Shown here: piece by piece, positions 19,739 through 29,874 of the stretch
Layout of the letters: every line of letters begins with the position of its first letter
How positions within the stretch are numbered: the stretch's first letter is position 1
Assembly: GCF_900100155.1 (NCBI RefSeq)
Contig: NZ_FMTP01000001.1
Coordinates: forward strand, 682,001 to 746,000
Reading direction: 5' to 3'
Length of the DNA: 64,000 bases
Source: Ancylobacter rudongensis
GTDB lineage: Bacteria > Pseudomonadota > Alphaproteobacteria > Rhizobiales > Xanthobacteraceae
The notes under the pieces: generated by a model
The model's database searches: none
What the model was told of the DNA's origin: nothing
What the model saw: the letters and a program-made list of their open reading frames with translations, nothing else
Position numbers and translations under genes: made by a program

Positions 19739-20227
19739 ATGAGATTGGACCTGGCCGCACGCCAGCTGCTGCTCACCGAGTTCGTCTCGGCGTTCTTCCT
19801 GGCGATGCGCTATTTCTTCAAGCCGAAGGCGACGATCAACTATCCCTTCGAGAAGAACCCGGTGTCGCCGCGCTTCCGTGGCGAGCATGCGCTGCGCCGC
19901 TATCCCAACGGGGAAGAGCGCTGCATCGCCTGCAAGCTGTGCGAGGCGATCTGCCCGGCGCAGGCCATCACCATCGAGGCCGGCCCGCGCCGCAATGACG
20001 GCACCCGCCGCACCACCCGTTACGACATCGACATGGTGAAGTGCATCTATTGCGGCTTCTGCCAGGAGGCCTGCCCGGTCGATGCCATCGTCGAGGGGCC
20101 GAATTTCGAATTCGCCACCGAGACGCGCGAAGAACTGTACTACGACAAGGCCAAGCTGCTCGCGAATGGCGACCGCTGGGAGCGCGAGATCGCGCGCAAC
20201 ATGGCGCTGGACGCGCCGTACCGTTGA
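19739..20227 (+). CDS. nuoI: NADH-quinone oxidoreductase subunit I
   Basis: NuoI is a ferredoxin-like subunit with the two 4Fe-4S clusters N6a and N6b. The 162-residue product has [12 protein letters not shown] (Cys 62, 65, 68, 72) and [12 protein letters not shown] (Cys 102, 105, 108, 112). The opening helix ([20 protein letters not shown]) anchors it to the membrane side. The ATG at 19739 follows GGAGAG by 4 bases and gives the usual N-terminus. Confidence 0.98.
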   Translation: MRLDLAARQLLLTEFVSAFFLAMRYFFKPKATINYPFEKNPVSPRFRGEHALRRYPNGEERCIACKLCEAICPAQAITIEAGPRRNDGTRRTTRYDIDMVKCIYCGFCQEACPVDAIVEGPNFEFATETREELYYDKAKLLANGDRWEREIARNMALDAPYR

Positions 20228-20247
20228 GCGCGCAGGGGGCTGGGAAC

Positions 20248-20340
20248 GTGAAGACCGAAACGATACGGGCCGCCAAGGCCCTTCGCGCCGCGACCGCCGG
20301 GATGGCGGGCGCCGGTATGACTGGGGGGTGCCGGGCATGA
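20248..20340 (+). CDS. Possible 30-codon micro-ORF coupled to nuoJ
   Basis: A GTG at 20248 opens a 30-codon frame ending in a TGA that overlaps the nuoJ ATG as ATGA (20337-20340). An AGGGGGC sequence lies 8 bases upstream of the GTG. It fills most of the 109-base gap between nuoI and nuoJ, the longest gap in the operon. It could be a short leader that feeds ribosomes into nuoJ, or a chance frame in GC-rich sequence. No family match. Confidence 0.3.
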   Translation: MKTETIRAAKALRAATAGMAGAGMTGGCRA

Positions 20341-20942
20341 GCCTCGCCGCGCTGTTCTTCTATCTCTTCGCCGGGGTCGCCGTGGCCTCGGCCTTCATGG
20401 TCATCGCGTCGCGGAACCCGGTCCATTCGGTGCTGTTCCTGATCCTGACCTTCGTCAACGCCTCGGGCCTGTTCATCCTGATCGGCGCCGAGTACATCGC
20501 GATGCTGCTCATCGTGGTCTATGTCGGCGCGGTGGCGGTGCTGTTCCTGTTCGTGGTGATGATGCTCGACGTCGATTTCGTCGAGCTGCGCCAGGGCTTC
20601 CTGCAATATCTGCCGGTCGGCGTGCTGGTCGGGTTTATCTTCCTCGCCGAACTGGTGCTGGTGGTCGGTTCCTGGACCTTCGGCGCCGGCGTCACCGGCG
20701 CCGTCACCTCGGCCGCGCCTGAAGTGTCGAACGCGGTGGCGATCGGCCGGGTGCTGTACACGGACTATGTCTATTTCTTCCAGGCGGCGGGCTTCATCCT
20801 GCTGGTCGCCATGATCGGTGCCATCGTGCTGACGCTTCGCCACAAGGAGAACGTCAAGCGCCAGAGCATCCCGGTCCAGAACGCGCGCACCAAGGCGATG
20901 GCGATCGACGTCGTCAAGGTGCCTTCCGGCAAGGGGCTCTGA
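20337..20942 (+). CDS. nuoJ: NADH-quinone oxidoreductase subunit J
   Basis: NuoJ is a membrane-arm subunit with five predicted helices. The 201-residue product has the characteristic VASAFMVIASRNPVHSVLFL, FILIGAEYIAMLLIVVYVGAVAVLFLFVVM region containing the pi-bulge helix (TM3), and a C-terminal TDYVYFFQAAGFILLVAMIGAIVL helix. The frame is open upstream, but the ATG at 20337 starts the conserved membrane protein. It overlaps a possible micro-ORF stop and is followed by nuoK after 3 bases. Confidence 0.97.
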   Translation: MSLAALFFYLFAGVAVASAFMVIASRNPVHSVLFLILTFVNASGLFILIGAEYIAMLLIVVYVGAVAVLFLFVVMMLDVDFVELRQGFLQYLPVGVLVGFIFLAELVLVVGSWTFGAGVTGAVTSAAPEVSNAVAIGRVLYTDYVYFFQAAGFILLVAMIGAIVLTLRHKENVKRQSIPVQNARTKAMAIDVVKVPSGKGL

Positions 20943-20945
20943 GCC

Positions 20946-21254
20946 ATGGCGATCGGCCTTCCGCACTATCTGACCGTCGCGGCGATCCTGTTCACGCTCG
21001 GCACGCTCGGCATCTTCCTCAACCGGAAGAACGTCATCGTCATACTGATGTCGGTGGAACTCATCCTGCTGGCGGTGAACATCAACCTCGTCGCCTTCTC
21101 GATCTTCCTCGGCAACATCGTCGGACAGGTCTTTGCCCTGTTCGTGCTGACGGTCGCCGCCGCCGAGGCCGCCATCGGTCTCGCCATCCTCGTGGTGTTC
21201 TACCGCAATCGCGGGTCGATCGCCGTCGAGGACATCAACACCATGAAGGGCTGA
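20946..21254 (+). CDS. nuoK: NADH-quinone oxidoreductase subunit K
   Basis: NuoK is a three-helix membrane-arm subunit related to MrpC of cation antiporters. The 102-residue product shows the family order [41 protein letters not shown] with the conserved membrane glutamates, and [22 protein letters not shown]. It starts 3 bases after nuoJ and ends 10 bases before nuoL. Confidence 0.98.
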   Translation: MAIGLPHYLTVAAILFTLGTLGIFLNRKNVIVILMSVELILLAVNINLVAFSIFLGNIVGQVFALFVLTVAAAEAAIGLAILVVFYRNRGSIAVEDINTMKG

Positions 21255-21264
21255 GCGGGCATTC

Positions 21265-23196
21265 ATGTACCAGGCGATCGTATTTCTCCCCCTTGTCGGC
21301 TTCCTCATCGCCGGCCTGTTCGGCCGGCTGATCGGCGCACGCGCCTCGGAGCTGGTCACGACCGGGCTGCTCGTCATCTCCGCCTTCTTCGCGTGGATCG
21401 TGTTCTTCCAGACCGCCTTTGGCGGCCAGTCGGGCACTGTCGAGCTGTTCACCTGGATGGCGTCGGGTAAGCTCGACGTCACCTGGGCGATCCGTGTCGA
21501 CACGCTCACCGCCGTGATGCTGATCCTCGTCACCACGGTGTCCTCGCTGGTGCACCTGTACTCCATGGGGTACATGCACGAGGACCCGAGCCGGCCGCGC
21601 TTCTTCGCCTATCTCTCGCTCTTCACCTTCGCCATGCTGATGCTGGTGACGAGCGACAACCTCGTGCAGCTGTTCTTCGGCTGGGAGGGGGTGGGCCTGG
21701 CCTCCTATCTGCTGATCGGCTTCTGGTATGACAAGCCGTCGGCCTGCGCCGCGGCGATGAAGGCCTTCATCGTCAACCGCGTCGGCGATTTCGGCTTCGC
21801 GCTCGGCATCTTCGCCATCTACCTGATGACCGGCTCGGTCGCCTTCGAGCAGGTGTTCGCTGCCGCGCCGTCGCTGATGGACAAGAACATCCTGTTCCTC
21901 GGCCATGAGTGGCACGCGCCGACGGTGATCTGCCTGCTGCTGTTCATCGGCGCCATGGGCAAGTCGGCGCAGCTCGGCCTGCACACCTGGCTGCCGGACG
22001 CGATGGAAGGCCCGACCCCGGTCTCCGCCCTCATTCACGCCGCGACCATGGTGACGGCCGGCGTGTTCATGGTGGCGCGCATGTCGCCGCTGTTCGAACT
22101 GTCCCCGATCGCGCTCAACGTCGTGCTGTTCGTCGGCGCCTCCACCGCCTTCTTCGCGGCGACGATCGGCTGCGTGCAGAACGACATCAAGCGGGTGATC
22201 GCCTATTCCACCTGCTCGCAGCTCGGCTACATGTTCACCGCGCTCGGCACCGGCGCCTATTCGGTCGGCGTGTTCCACCTGCTCACGCATGGCTTCTTCA
22301 AGGCGCTGCTGTTCCTTGCCGCCGGCTCGGTCATCCACGCGATGCACCATGAGCAGGACATGCGCCACATGGGCGGCCTGTGGCGGAAGATCCCGTTCAC
22401 CTACGCCACCATGCTGATCGGTGGCCTGGCGCTGACCGGCTTCCCCTTCACGGCCGGCTATTTCTCCAAGGACGCGATCATCGAGACCGCCTTTGTCAGC
22501 CACAGCCCCTTCGCCACCTATGCCTGGGTGATGACGGTGGCGGCGGCGGCGCTTACCGCCTTCTACACCTGGCGGCAGATGTTCATGACCTTCCACGGCA
22601 AGACGCGCGCGGACCACCACACCTTCGACCACGCGCATGAATCGCCGCTGACCATGCTGATCCCGCTCGGGGTGCTCTCGCTCGGCGCGCTGTTCGCCGG
22701 CATGATCCTCTACCCGTACTTCGTCGGGCACGATGTGGATCACTTCTTCCGCGAGTCGATCTTCATGGCCTCGGACAACAAGATCCTCGAGGAGATGCAC
22801 CACATTCCCGCCTGGGCGAAATGGGCCCCGACGGTGATGATGGCGATCGGCTTCGCCGTCGCCTACTGGATGTACATCGCCAACACGGCCGTTCCGAAGG
22901 CGCTCGCCAAGCAGAACGACGTGCTGTACCGCTTCCTGCTCAACAAGTGGTACTTCGACGAGATCTACGACTTCCTGTTCGTGCGCCCGACCATGTGGCT
23001 CGGCAACTTCCTGTGGAAGCAGGGCGACGTGCGGGTCATTGACGGCTACGGCCCGAACGGCGTCTCGGCCCGCGTCATCGACGTGACCAACCGCGTCGTG
23101 CGCCTGCAGACCGGCTATCTCTACCACTATGCCTTCGTGATGCTGGTGGGTGTCGCGGCCTTCATTACCTGGTTCATGTTCGGGGGCGCGCACTGA
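21265..23196 (+). CDS. nuoL: NADH-quinone oxidoreductase subunit L
   Basis: NuoL is the distal antiporter-like subunit of the membrane arm, with a long lateral helix at its C-terminus. The 643-residue product has the [19 protein letters not shown] segment, [29 protein letters not shown] and the discontinuous helix regions expected for proton translocation. Length is normal. The stop overlaps the nuoM start as TGATG at 23194-23198, so the two are translationally coupled. Confidence 0.98.
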   Translation: MYQAIVFLPLVGFLIAGLFGRLIGARASELVTTGLLVISAFFAWIVFFQTAFGGQSGTVELFTWMASGKLDVTWAIRVDTLTAVMLILVTTVSSLVHLYSMGYMHEDPSRPRFFAYLSLFTFAMLMLVTSDNLVQLFFGWEGVGLASYLLIGFWYDKPSACAAAMKAFIVNRVGDFGFALGIFAIYLMTGSVAFEQVFAAAPSLMDKNILFLGHEWHAPTVICLLLFIGAMGKSAQLGLHTWLPDAMEGPTPVSALIHAATMVTAGVFMVARMSPLFELSPIALNVVLFVGASTAFFAATIGCVQNDIKRVIAYSTCSQLGYMFTALGTGAYSVGVFHLLTHGFFKALLFLAAGSVIHAMHHEQDMRHMGGLWRKIPFTYATMLIGGLALTGFPFTAGYFSKDAIIETAFVSHSPFATYAWVMTVAAAALTAFYTWRQMFMTFHGKTRADHHTFDHAHESPLTMLIPLGVLSLGALFAGMILYPYFVGHDVDHFFRESIFMASDNKILEEMHHIPAWAKWAPTVMMAIGFAVAYWMYIANTAVPKALAKQNDVLYRFLLNKWYFDEIYDFLFVRPTMWLGNFLWKQGDVRVIDGYGPNGVSARVIDVTNRVVRLQTGYLYHYAFVMLVGVAAFITWFMFGGAH

Positions 23197-24710
23197 TGTA
23201 TGAGTGGCCCATTCTCTCCGTCGTCACCTTCCTGCCGCTGGTCGGTGCGCTGCTGATCGTTCTGATGATCCGCGGCGACGATGAGGTTGCCAAGCGCAAC
23301 GCCCGCTGGGTGGCGCTGTGGGCGACCCTTGTCACCTTCGTCATCTCGCTGCTGCTGCTGTTCGGCTTTGACCCGTCGAACCCGGACTTCCAGTTCGTCG
23401 AGTACCAGGCCTGGCTCGGCGATGTCGCCGCCTACCGGATGGGCGTCGACGGCATTTCGCTGCCCTTCGTGCTGCTGACGACGCTGTTGATGCCCATGTG
23501 CATTCTCGCGAGCTGGGACGCGATCCAGCACCGCGTGAAGGAGTACATGATCTGCTTCCTGGTGCTCGAAACGCTGATGATCGGCACCTTCTCCGTCCTC
23601 GACCTGCTGCTGTTCTACTTCTTCTTCGAGGGCGGCCTGATCCCGATGTTCCTCATCATCGGCATCTGGGGGCATGGGCGTAAGGTCTACGCGGCGTTCA
23701 AGTTCTTCCTCTACACGCTGGCCGGCTCGGTGCTGATGATGCTCGCCATCATGGCCATCTACTGGCAGGCGGGCACCACCGACATTGCCGTGCTGCTGAA
23801 GCACGATTTCCCGGAGGGCATGCAGTACTGGCTCTGGATCGCCTTCTTCGCCTCTTTCGCGGTGAAGATGCCGATGTGGCCGGTGCATACCTGGCTTCCC
23901 GACGCGCATGTCGAGGCGCCGACGGCGGGTTCGGTGATCCTGGCGGCGATCATGCTGAAGATGGGCGGCTACGGCCTGCTGCGCTTCTCGCTGCCGATGT
24001 TCCCGGACGCCTCGGCCTATTTCGCGCCCTTCGTCTTCACCCTCTCGGTGATCGCGATCATCTACACCTCGCTGGTCGCCCTGCGGCAGGAGGACATGAA
24101 GAAGCTGATCGCCTACTCCTCCATCGCCCATATGGGCTATGTGACGATGGGCATCTTCACCCTGACCCAGGAAGGCATCCAGGGCGCGGTGTTCCAGATG
24201 GTCAGCCACGGCTTCGTCTCGGGAGCGCTGTTCCTGTGCGTCGGCGTGCTCTATGACCGCATGCACACCCGCGAGATCGCGGCCTATGGCGGCCTCGTCT
24301 TCCGCATGCCGGTCTACGCCACGCTGTTCATGGTGTTCACCATGGCCAATGTCGGCCTGCCGGGCACGTCGGGCTTCATCGGCGAGTTCCTGACCCTGCT
24401 CGCCGCCTTCGGGCGCAACACCTGGGTGGCCTTCCTCGCCACGACGGGCGTCATCCTTTCCGCCGCCTATGCGCTCTGGCTCTATCGCCGGGTCGTGTTC
24501 GGCGCGCTGGAGAAGGAAAGCCTGAAGAACATCCGGGACGTGAACCCGCGCGAGCTGGCCACGCTGGTTCCGCTGCTGTTCTTCACCATCCTGTTCGGCG
24601 TCTGGCCGCAGCCGATCCTCGACGCCTGCAATGTCGCGGTGAACGCGATCGTCGCGCGCGCCGATGTTGCCGCCGGCGCCATCAAGGCCGCCGCGCTGGT
24701 GCTGCCTTGA
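23196..24710 (+). CDS. nuoM: NADH-quinone oxidoreductase subunit M
   Basis: NuoM is the second antiporter-like proton-translocating subunit. The 504-residue product carries [20 protein letters not shown] with the conserved membrane glutamate, the [26 protein letters not shown] signature and [13 protein letters not shown]. It begins on the last base of the nuoL stop and is followed by nuoN after a 31-base gap. Confidence 0.98.
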   Translation: MYEWPILSVVTFLPLVGALLIVLMIRGDDEVAKRNARWVALWATLVTFVISLLLLFGFDPSNPDFQFVEYQAWLGDVAAYRMGVDGISLPFVLLTTLLMPMCILASWDAIQHRVKEYMICFLVLETLMIGTFSVLDLLLFYFFFEGGLIPMFLIIGIWGHGRKVYAAFKFFLYTLAGSVLMMLAIMAIYWQAGTTDIAVLLKHDFPEGMQYWLWIAFFASFAVKMPMWPVHTWLPDAHVEAPTAGSVILAAIMLKMGGYGLLRFSLPMFPDASAYFAPFVFTLSVIAIIYTSLVALRQEDMKKLIAYSSIAHMGYVTMGIFTLTQEGIQGAVFQMVSHGFVSGALFLCVGVLYDRMHTREIAAYGGLVFRMPVYATLFMVFTMANVGLPGTSGFIGEFLTLLAAFGRNTWVAFLATTGVILSAAYALWLYRRVVFGALEKESLKNIRDVNPRELATLVPLLFFTILFGVWPQPILDACNVAVNAIVARADVAAGAIKAAALVLP

Positions 24711-24741
24711 TCCGACACATGACCATCGCGGAGCCCGTCCA

Positions 24742-26169
24742 ATGACCCTCACCCTCGCCGCGCTCGGCCCCGCGCTGCCCGAACTGCTGCTGGCCTTCTC
24801 CGCCCTGGCGCTGCTGATGTTCGGTGCCTTCGCCGGCCCGAAATCGACCGATACGGTGAACGGGCTGGCGCTGGCCGCCCTGTTCGCGGCGCTGGTGCTG
24901 GTCCTGCTGGGCCCCACCGATGCGACGCTGTTCAACGGCGCGTTTCATGTCGACGCCTTCGGCCGGTTCATGAAGGTGCTGGCGCTGCTCGGCGCGGGCG
25001 GCACGCTGGCCATGTCGGTGGACTGGCTGAAGGCCGAGAAGCAGGACCGCTTCGAATACGCGATCCTGGTGCTGCTCTCGACCCTCGGCATGATGATGCT
25101 GATCTCGGCCGGCGACCTGATCGCGCTCTATATGGGCCTCGAACTGATGAGCTTGGCGCTCTATGTGATCGCGGCCAACAACCGCGATTCCGTGCGCTCC
25201 ACCGAGGCCGGCCTGAAGTACTTCGTGCTCGGCGCGCTGTCCTCCGGCATGCTGCTCTACGGCGCCTCGCTGATCTATGGCTTCACCGGCTCGGTGAATT
25301 TCGCCCAGATCGCACAGGCCGCCCGCGAGCCCTCGCTCGGCCTGATCTTCGGCATCGTCTTCATGTTCGCCGGCCTGTGCTTCAAGGTCTCTGCGGTGCC
25401 GTTCCACATGTGGACGCCCGACGTCTATGAAGGCGCGCCCGCGCCCGTGACGGCGTTCTTCGCCTCGGCGCCGAAGGTGGCGGCGATGGCGGTGTTCGTG
25501 CGCTTCGCCATGGAGGCGCTGCCCAACGTCACCCACCAGTGGCAGCAGATCATCGTCTTCGTCTCCATCGCCTCGATGGCGCTGGGTTCGTTCGGCGCCA
25601 TCGGCCAGCGCAACTTCAAGCGCCTGATGGCCTATTCCTCGATCGGCCATATGGGCTTCGCGCTGGTCGGCCTCGCCGCCGGCACCGAGCAGGGCGTGCA
25701 GGGCGTGCTGGTCTACATGGCCATCTACATGGCGATGACGCTCGGCGCCTTCGCCTGCATCCTGTCGATGCGGCGCAAGGACGGCATGGTCGAAACCTAT
25801 GACGAACTTGCCGGCCTTGCCCACACCAGCCCGGTGAAGGCGTTCATGCTGGCGGTGCTGATGTTCTCGCTCGCCGGCATTCCGCCGCTGGCCGGCTTCC
25901 TCGCCAAGTACTACGTGTTCCTGGCGGCCATCGAATCCGGCCTCTACGCGCTCGCCGTCATCGGCGTGCTCACCAGCGTCGTCGGCGCCTTCTACTATCT
26001 GCGCATCGTCAAGATCATGTATTTCGACGAGCCGGCGGCGCCCTTCGAGCCGATGCGTTCAGAGCCGCGGGTGGTTCTCGCCGTGTCGGGCACCTTCACC
26101 CTGCTGTTCTTCGTGTATCCGGCCCCGCTGATCGCGGCGGCGGGCGTGGCGGCACGGGCGCTCTTCTGA
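24742..26169 (+). CDS. nuoN: NADH-quinone oxidoreductase subunit N
   Basis: NuoN is the antiporter-like subunit closest to the hydrophilic arm and the last nuo gene here. The 475-residue product has [15 protein letters not shown]-type sequence, [27 protein letters not shown] and [14 protein letters not shown]. The ATG at 24742 gives the family N-terminus; the frame is open into nuoM. birA starts 2 bases after the stop, so the operon continues into it. Confidence 0.97.
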   Translation: MTLTLAALGPALPELLLAFSALALLMFGAFAGPKSTDTVNGLALAALFAALVLVLLGPTDATLFNGAFHVDAFGRFMKVLALLGAGGTLAMSVDWLKAEKQDRFEYAILVLLSTLGMMMLISAGDLIALYMGLELMSLALYVIAANNRDSVRSTEAGLKYFVLGALSSGMLLYGASLIYGFTGSVNFAQIAQAAREPSLGLIFGIVFMFAGLCFKVSAVPFHMWTPDVYEGAPAPVTAFFASAPKVAAMAVFVRFAMEALPNVTHQWQQIIVFVSIASMALGSFGAIGQRNFKRLMAYSSIGHMGFALVGLAAGTEQGVQGVLVYMAIYMAMTLGAFACILSMRRKDGMVETYDELAGLAHTSPVKAFMLAVLMFSLAGIPPLAGFLAKYYVFLAAIESGLYALAVIGVLTSVVGAFYYLRIVKIMYFDEPAAPFEPMRSEPRVVLAVSGTFTLLFFVYPAPLIAAAGVAARALF

Positions 26170-26171
26170 GA

Positions 26172-26927
26172 ATGGCGCCCACGCCGGTTGCTACGCCGGT
26201 CGTCCGTTTCGATACGGTCGGTTCGACCAATGAAGTCGCCCTTGCCCGGGCGGGCGGCGTGGCCCCGTGCTGGTTCGTCGCCGAGCGGCAGACCGGCGGG
26301 CGCGGCCGGCGCGGCCGGCCCTGGGCCTCGGAGCCGGGCAATCTCTACGCCTCGCTGCTGCTGGTGGATGCCGGCCCGGTGCCCCGCCAGCCCGAGCTGT
26401 GCTTTGTCGCCGCGCTGGCACTTTATGATGCCGTGCGCGCCGTTACCGGCATCGACCCCTTGCGCATTGGCCTGAAATGGCCGAACGACGTGATGATCGA
26501 CGGTGCGAAGCTCGCCGGCATCCTGCTTGAGGGGGCCGTGCCGCCGGGTGGCCGGGCGGCGACGGTGATTGGCTTTGGCGTCAATTGCGCGCACCATCCG
26601 GCCAACACGCCCTATCCGACGACGGATCTTGCCGCTTCCGGCTATCCGACCGACCCGCCCGCTTTGCTCGCCGCGCTCGACGCGGCGATGGGTGAGCGGC
26701 TTGCCGAATGGGAGCGCGGCGCGGGATTTGCCCGCACCCGCGAGGCCTGGCTGCGCCGGGCAAGCGGCCTTGGCAAGGCCGTGACCGCGAGGCTTGGCAG
26801 CCGCGAGGTCGAGGGAGTATTCGAGGCGCTCGATTTTTCGGGTGCCATGGTGCTGCGCCGTACCGACGGCGTGCGCGAGACGATCAGCGCCGGCGACGTG
26901 TTTCCCACGTCCGCCGCGCCAGTGTGA
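26172..26927 (+). CDS. birA: Biotin--[acetyl-CoA-carboxylase] ligase
   Basis: BirA activates biotin with ATP and attaches it to biotin carboxyl carrier proteins. The 251-residue product has the catalytic core motifs FDTVGSTNEVA, AERQTGGRGRRGRPWAS and LKWPNDVMIDGAKLAGILLE. There is no N-terminal DNA-binding domain, so it is a monofunctional ligase and not a repressor of biotin genes. It follows nuoN by 2 bases and is followed by RNase J after 11 bases, an order I recall from other alphaproteobacteria. Confidence 0.95.
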   Translation: MAPTPVATPVVRFDTVGSTNEVALARAGGVAPCWFVAERQTGGRGRRGRPWASEPGNLYASLLLVDAGPVPRQPELCFVAALALYDAVRAVTGIDPLRIGLKWPNDVMIDGAKLAGILLEGAVPPGGRAATVIGFGVNCAHHPANTPYPTTDLAASGYPTDPPALLAALDAAMGERLAEWERGAGFARTREAWLRRASGLGKAVTARLGSREVEGVFEALDFSGAMVLRRTDGVRETISAGDVFPTSAAPV

Positions 26928-26938
26928 AAGGCAGGAAT

Positions 26939-28627
26939 GTGAGCAAGTGGCCGGACGAACTGGTCTTCGCTCCCCTTGGTGGGGTCGGCGAGATCGGGAT
27001 GAATCTCGGACTTTACGGTCTGGGGCCACGCAACCGGCGCAAATGGCTCGCGGTCGATCTCGGCATCTCCTTCGCGCCGCCGGAAGTGCCGGGCATCGAT
27101 CTGATCATGCCGGATGTCGCCTTCCTCGAACGCGAGGCGGAAGCGGGCAATCTGGTCGGTCTGGTCATCACCCACGGGCATGAAGACCATATCGGGGCGC
27201 TGGTCGACCTGTGGCCGCGCCTTGGCTGCACGGTCTACACCACGCCCTTTACCCACGCGCTCGCCGAGGCGCGGCGCCTGGGCGAGCCTGGGGCGCCCAA
27301 GATTCCCTTCCACATCGTGCCCACCGGCGGGCGCACCAGCATCGGCCCGTTCGATGTCGAGTTCGTGCCGGTGGCGCATTCGATTCCCGACAGCCACGCG
27401 CTCGCCATCCGCACCTCGCTGGGCATGGTGGTGCATACGGGCGACTGGAAGATCGACCCGACCCCGGTGGTCGGCAATGTGACCGATCCCGTGCGCTTCT
27501 CGGCGCTGGGCGATGAGGGCGTGCGCGCGGTCATCTGCGATTCCACCAACGCCATTCGCGACGGCATCTCGCCGTCGGAAGTCGATGTGCAGAAGGTGCT
27601 CACCGAGATGATCGGCGCCGCGCCGAACCGGGTGGCGGTGACGACCTTCGCCTCCAATGTGGCGCGCATCCGTTCCATCGCCGAGGCGGCGATGAAGAAC
27701 GGCCGCGAGGTCGTGCTGGTCGGCCGGGCGATGGAACGGGTGATCGGGGTGGCACGCGAGCAGCACATGCTCGACGGCCTGCCGCCGTTCCGTTCCGCCG
27801 ACGCCTATGGCTTCCTGCCGCGCGACAAGGTGGTGGCCATCCTCACCGGCAGCCAGGGCGAGCCGCGCGCGGCGCTGGCGCGCATCGCCGATGACGATCA
27901 TCCCGAGATCGCGCTGTCGCCGGGCGATCATGTGATCTTCTCCTCGCGCACCATCCCCGGCAATGAGCGGCCGGTGAACCGCATCATCAACGCGCTGATC
28001 CTGCAGGGGGTGAAGGTCATCACCGACCGCGACGGGCTCGTGCACGTCTCCGGCCATCCGCGTCGCGGCGAGATGGAGCAGATGTACCAATGGCTTCGCC
28101 CGCAGGTTTCGGTGCCGGTGCATGGCGAGCCGCTGCACCTGCACGAGCATGCCGAGCTGGCCCGCCGCATGGGCGTGCGCGAGGTGATCCGGCTGGTGGA
28201 CGGCGATGTGGTGCGCCTGATCAGCGCCGATCCCTCGCAGGGTGCCGAGGTGATCGAGGAGATCCATTCCGGCAAGCTCTATAAGGACGGCCAGGTGCTG
28301 GTCGGCGCCGACGACCCGGCGATTGCCGAGCGCCGGCGCCTGTCCTTCAGCGGGTTGGTCTCGGTCGCCATCGCCATGTCGTCCAAGGGCGAGGTGGTGG
28401 GAGATCCGATGATCGACCTCTCCGGCCTGCCGCGCCTCGGCCTCGGTGGCACGCCGCTCGACGAGGTGGTCGAGGACGCGGTGCTGAACTGCCTCGACGG
28501 CCTGCCCAAGGGCCGCCGGCGCGACCCGGACGCGGTGGCGGAATCGGTGACGCGAGCAGTGCGCGGCCAGATCAACGCCGCCTGGGGCAAGAAGCCGCTC
28601 TGCCATGTGCTCGTCATCACGGTATGA
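26939..28627 (+). CDS. rnj: Ribonuclease J
   Basis: RNase J is a metallo-beta-lactamase fold nuclease with 5'-3' exonuclease and endonuclease activity in RNA processing and decay. The metal-binding motif HGHEDH is at residues 79-84. VVHTGDWKID and the C-terminal beta-CASP segment (AVTTFASNVARIRS, SSRTIPGNE, HVSGHP) follow. I placed the start at the GTG 26939, 11 bases after birA, giving 562 residues, a normal length. An upstream in-frame GTG overlaps the birA stop, and longer extensions would overlap birA deeply. Confidence 0.94.
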   Translation: MSKWPDELVFAPLGGVGEIGMNLGLYGLGPRNRRKWLAVDLGISFAPPEVPGIDLIMPDVAFLEREAEAGNLVGLVITHGHEDHIGALVDLWPRLGCTVYTTPFTHALAEARRLGEPGAPKIPFHIVPTGGRTSIGPFDVEFVPVAHSIPDSHALAIRTSLGMVVHTGDWKIDPTPVVGNVTDPVRFSALGDEGVRAVICDSTNAIRDGISPSEVDVQKVLTEMIGAAPNRVAVTTFASNVARIRSIAEAAMKNGREVVLVGRAMERVIGVAREQHMLDGLPPFRSADAYGFLPRDKVVAILTGSQGEPRAALARIADDDHPEIALSPGDHVIFSSRTIPGNERPVNRIINALILQGVKVITDRDGLVHVSGHPRRGEMEQMYQWLRPQVSVPVHGEPLHLHEHAELARRMGVREVIRLVDGDVVRLISADPSQGAEVIEEIHSGKLYKDGQVLVGADDPAIAERRRLSFSGLVSVAIAMSSKGEVVGDPMIDLSGLPRLGLGGTPLDEVVEDAVLNCLDGLPKGRRRDPDAVAESVTRAVRGQINAAWGKKPLCHVLVITV

Positions 28628-28756
28628 AGACCCGGCCGGGAGCCCGCATGCGCGGCCAGTGAGCGACTGACGCGCGCTGTGCGTACTCCCTCAGTACCGC
28701 AGCCTCACGCCTCGGGAGAGCGCTCCCGGGGCAGGCTGAACGGGGAGGGGACTTGC

Positions 28757-29161
28757 ATGATCGGCCGTCTGAACCACGTCGCCATCGCCGTGCCGGATCT
28801 CGATGCGGCGATCGCCACCTATCGCGACACGCTGGGGGGCGAGGTGTCCGCCATTGAGCCGCAGGCCGAGCATGGCGTGAACACGGTCTTCGTCACGCTC
28901 CCCAATACCAAGATCGAATTGCTCGGCGCGCTGGGCGAGAACTCGCCGATCGCGAAGTTCCTCGAGCGCAATCCCGAGGGCGGCATTCACCATCTGTGCT
29001 ACGAGGTCGAGGACATCCTCGCCGCCCGCGACCGTCTGCTGGCGGCGGGCGCGCGGGTGCTGGGCTCGGGCGAGCCGCGCCTCGGCGCGCATGGCAAGCC
29101 GGTGCTCTTCCTGCACCCGAAGGATTTTCTCGGCACGCTGGTCGAGCTGGAACAGGCGTGA
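28757..29161 (+). CDS. mce: Methylmalonyl-CoA epimerase
   Basis: The enzyme interconverts (R)- and (S)-methylmalonyl-CoA in propionyl-CoA catabolism. The 134-residue VOC-fold product shows LNHVAIAVPDLDAAIATYRDTLG at the start. GGIHHLCYEVEDI supplies further metal-site residues, and the typical HPKDFLGTLVELEQ ends the protein. The ATG at 28757 has GGGAGGGG upstream. It precedes a DUF1467 gene by 9 bases, a pairing I recall from many alphaproteobacteria. Confidence 0.95.
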   Translation: MIGRLNHVAIAVPDLDAAIATYRDTLGGEVSAIEPQAEHGVNTVFVTLPNTKIELLGALGENSPIAKFLERNPEGGIHHLCYEVEDILAARDRLLAAGARVLGSGEPRLGAHGKPVLFLHPKDFLGTLVELEQA

Positions 29162-29170
29162 GGCAGCACC

Positions 29171-29446
29171 ATGGGCGTCGGTACCTATATCGCGATCTAT
29201 TTCATTGTCTGGTGGGTGGTGATCTTCGCCGTGCTGCCCTTCGGCGTGCGCTCCCAGCATGAGGACGGCACCGTCATCGACGGCACCGAGCCCGGCGCCC
29301 CGCAGCGCCCGCTGCTGCTGCGCAAGGCGCTGGTGACCACGGTGGTGGCGGCGGTCATCGTGCTGCTGTTCGCCTGGCTGGTGGAAACCGAGCGGCTGCG
29401 CCTCGACATGTTTCCGATGCCGTTCAACCTCTATGAGCTGAAATAG
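29171..29446 (+). CDS. DUF1467 family small membrane protein
   Basis: The 91-residue product has two membrane segments (about residues 5-24 and 55-74) separated by a loop with EDGTVIDGTEPGAPQRP. The FIVWWVVIFAVLPFGVRSQHE opening is typical of DUF1467, an alphaproteobacterial family of unknown function. It starts 9 bases after mce and is closed by a strong hairpin 42 bases after its stop, so mce-DUF1467 form a unit. Confidence 0.9.
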   Translation: MGVGTYIAIYFIVWWVVIFAVLPFGVRSQHEDGTVIDGTEPGAPQRPLLLRKALVTTVVAAVIVLLFAWLVETERLRLDMFPMPFNLYELK

Positions 29447-29874
29447 CCGGCGCGCCGCCCGTCTTTCCGGAATCGAGGCAAAAAAAGAGGCGGGACCGAG
29501 GTCCCGCCTTCCTTGTCTGGCCGCCCGCACCTGATTCCGCGCCGTTTCGACGTCTGCCAGGGGGCTTTCTTAGCCGTCATTCCTCCCGAGACCTGGACCG
29601 ATCTGCACGCTTTGGAAGCGTTCAGCGGACCTCTTTCTAGAGGCCGGCACCATAAAGCAGAAAATACGGCCTTGTCATCCTTGCGTCGCAATAGAGCCAT
29701 GGTGCATTGCAACAGAATTGGGCGCGCCAGCCCGCCAACGCCCGAAACGCAGGCAGTTCGCGCCGCTGCGGTGCGCGAGGCATGCGCTAGGGCTTGTCTT
29801 TTGTTGGACGATCCGGTTTCACTCCGCCATCGCCGCCGCGCTGCCGATCCCGGCCGAATCGTGAGTTTCCGCTG
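29447..29874. other. 428-base gap between the DUF1467 gene and proS
   Basis: Contains the mce-DUF1467 terminator at its left end. The remainder should hold the proS promoter and leader. I see no gene with a credible ribosome binding site and no recognisable riboswitch or T-box. Confidence 0.5.
29488..29513 (+). terminator. Intrinsic terminator after the DUF1467 gene
   Basis: A perfect 9-base stem, AGGCGGGAC (29488-29496) and its complement (29501-29509), closes the loop CGAG. The plus-strand tail is TCCTTGTCT. A run of A residues (29480-29486) on the other side would give a U tract in the opposite direction. Confidence 0.8.

Noticed and set aside
21235-23193. 652-codon minus-strand frame opposite nuoL
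   Set aside because: Low-complexity His/Glu/Arg-rich shadow with no domain and no ribosome binding site; nuoL is certain on the other strand.
28713-28730. Short palindrome CGGGAG-AGCG-CTCCCG before mce considered as an operator
   Set aside because: Very GC-rich 6-base arms are expected by chance at this base composition, and no other support was found.
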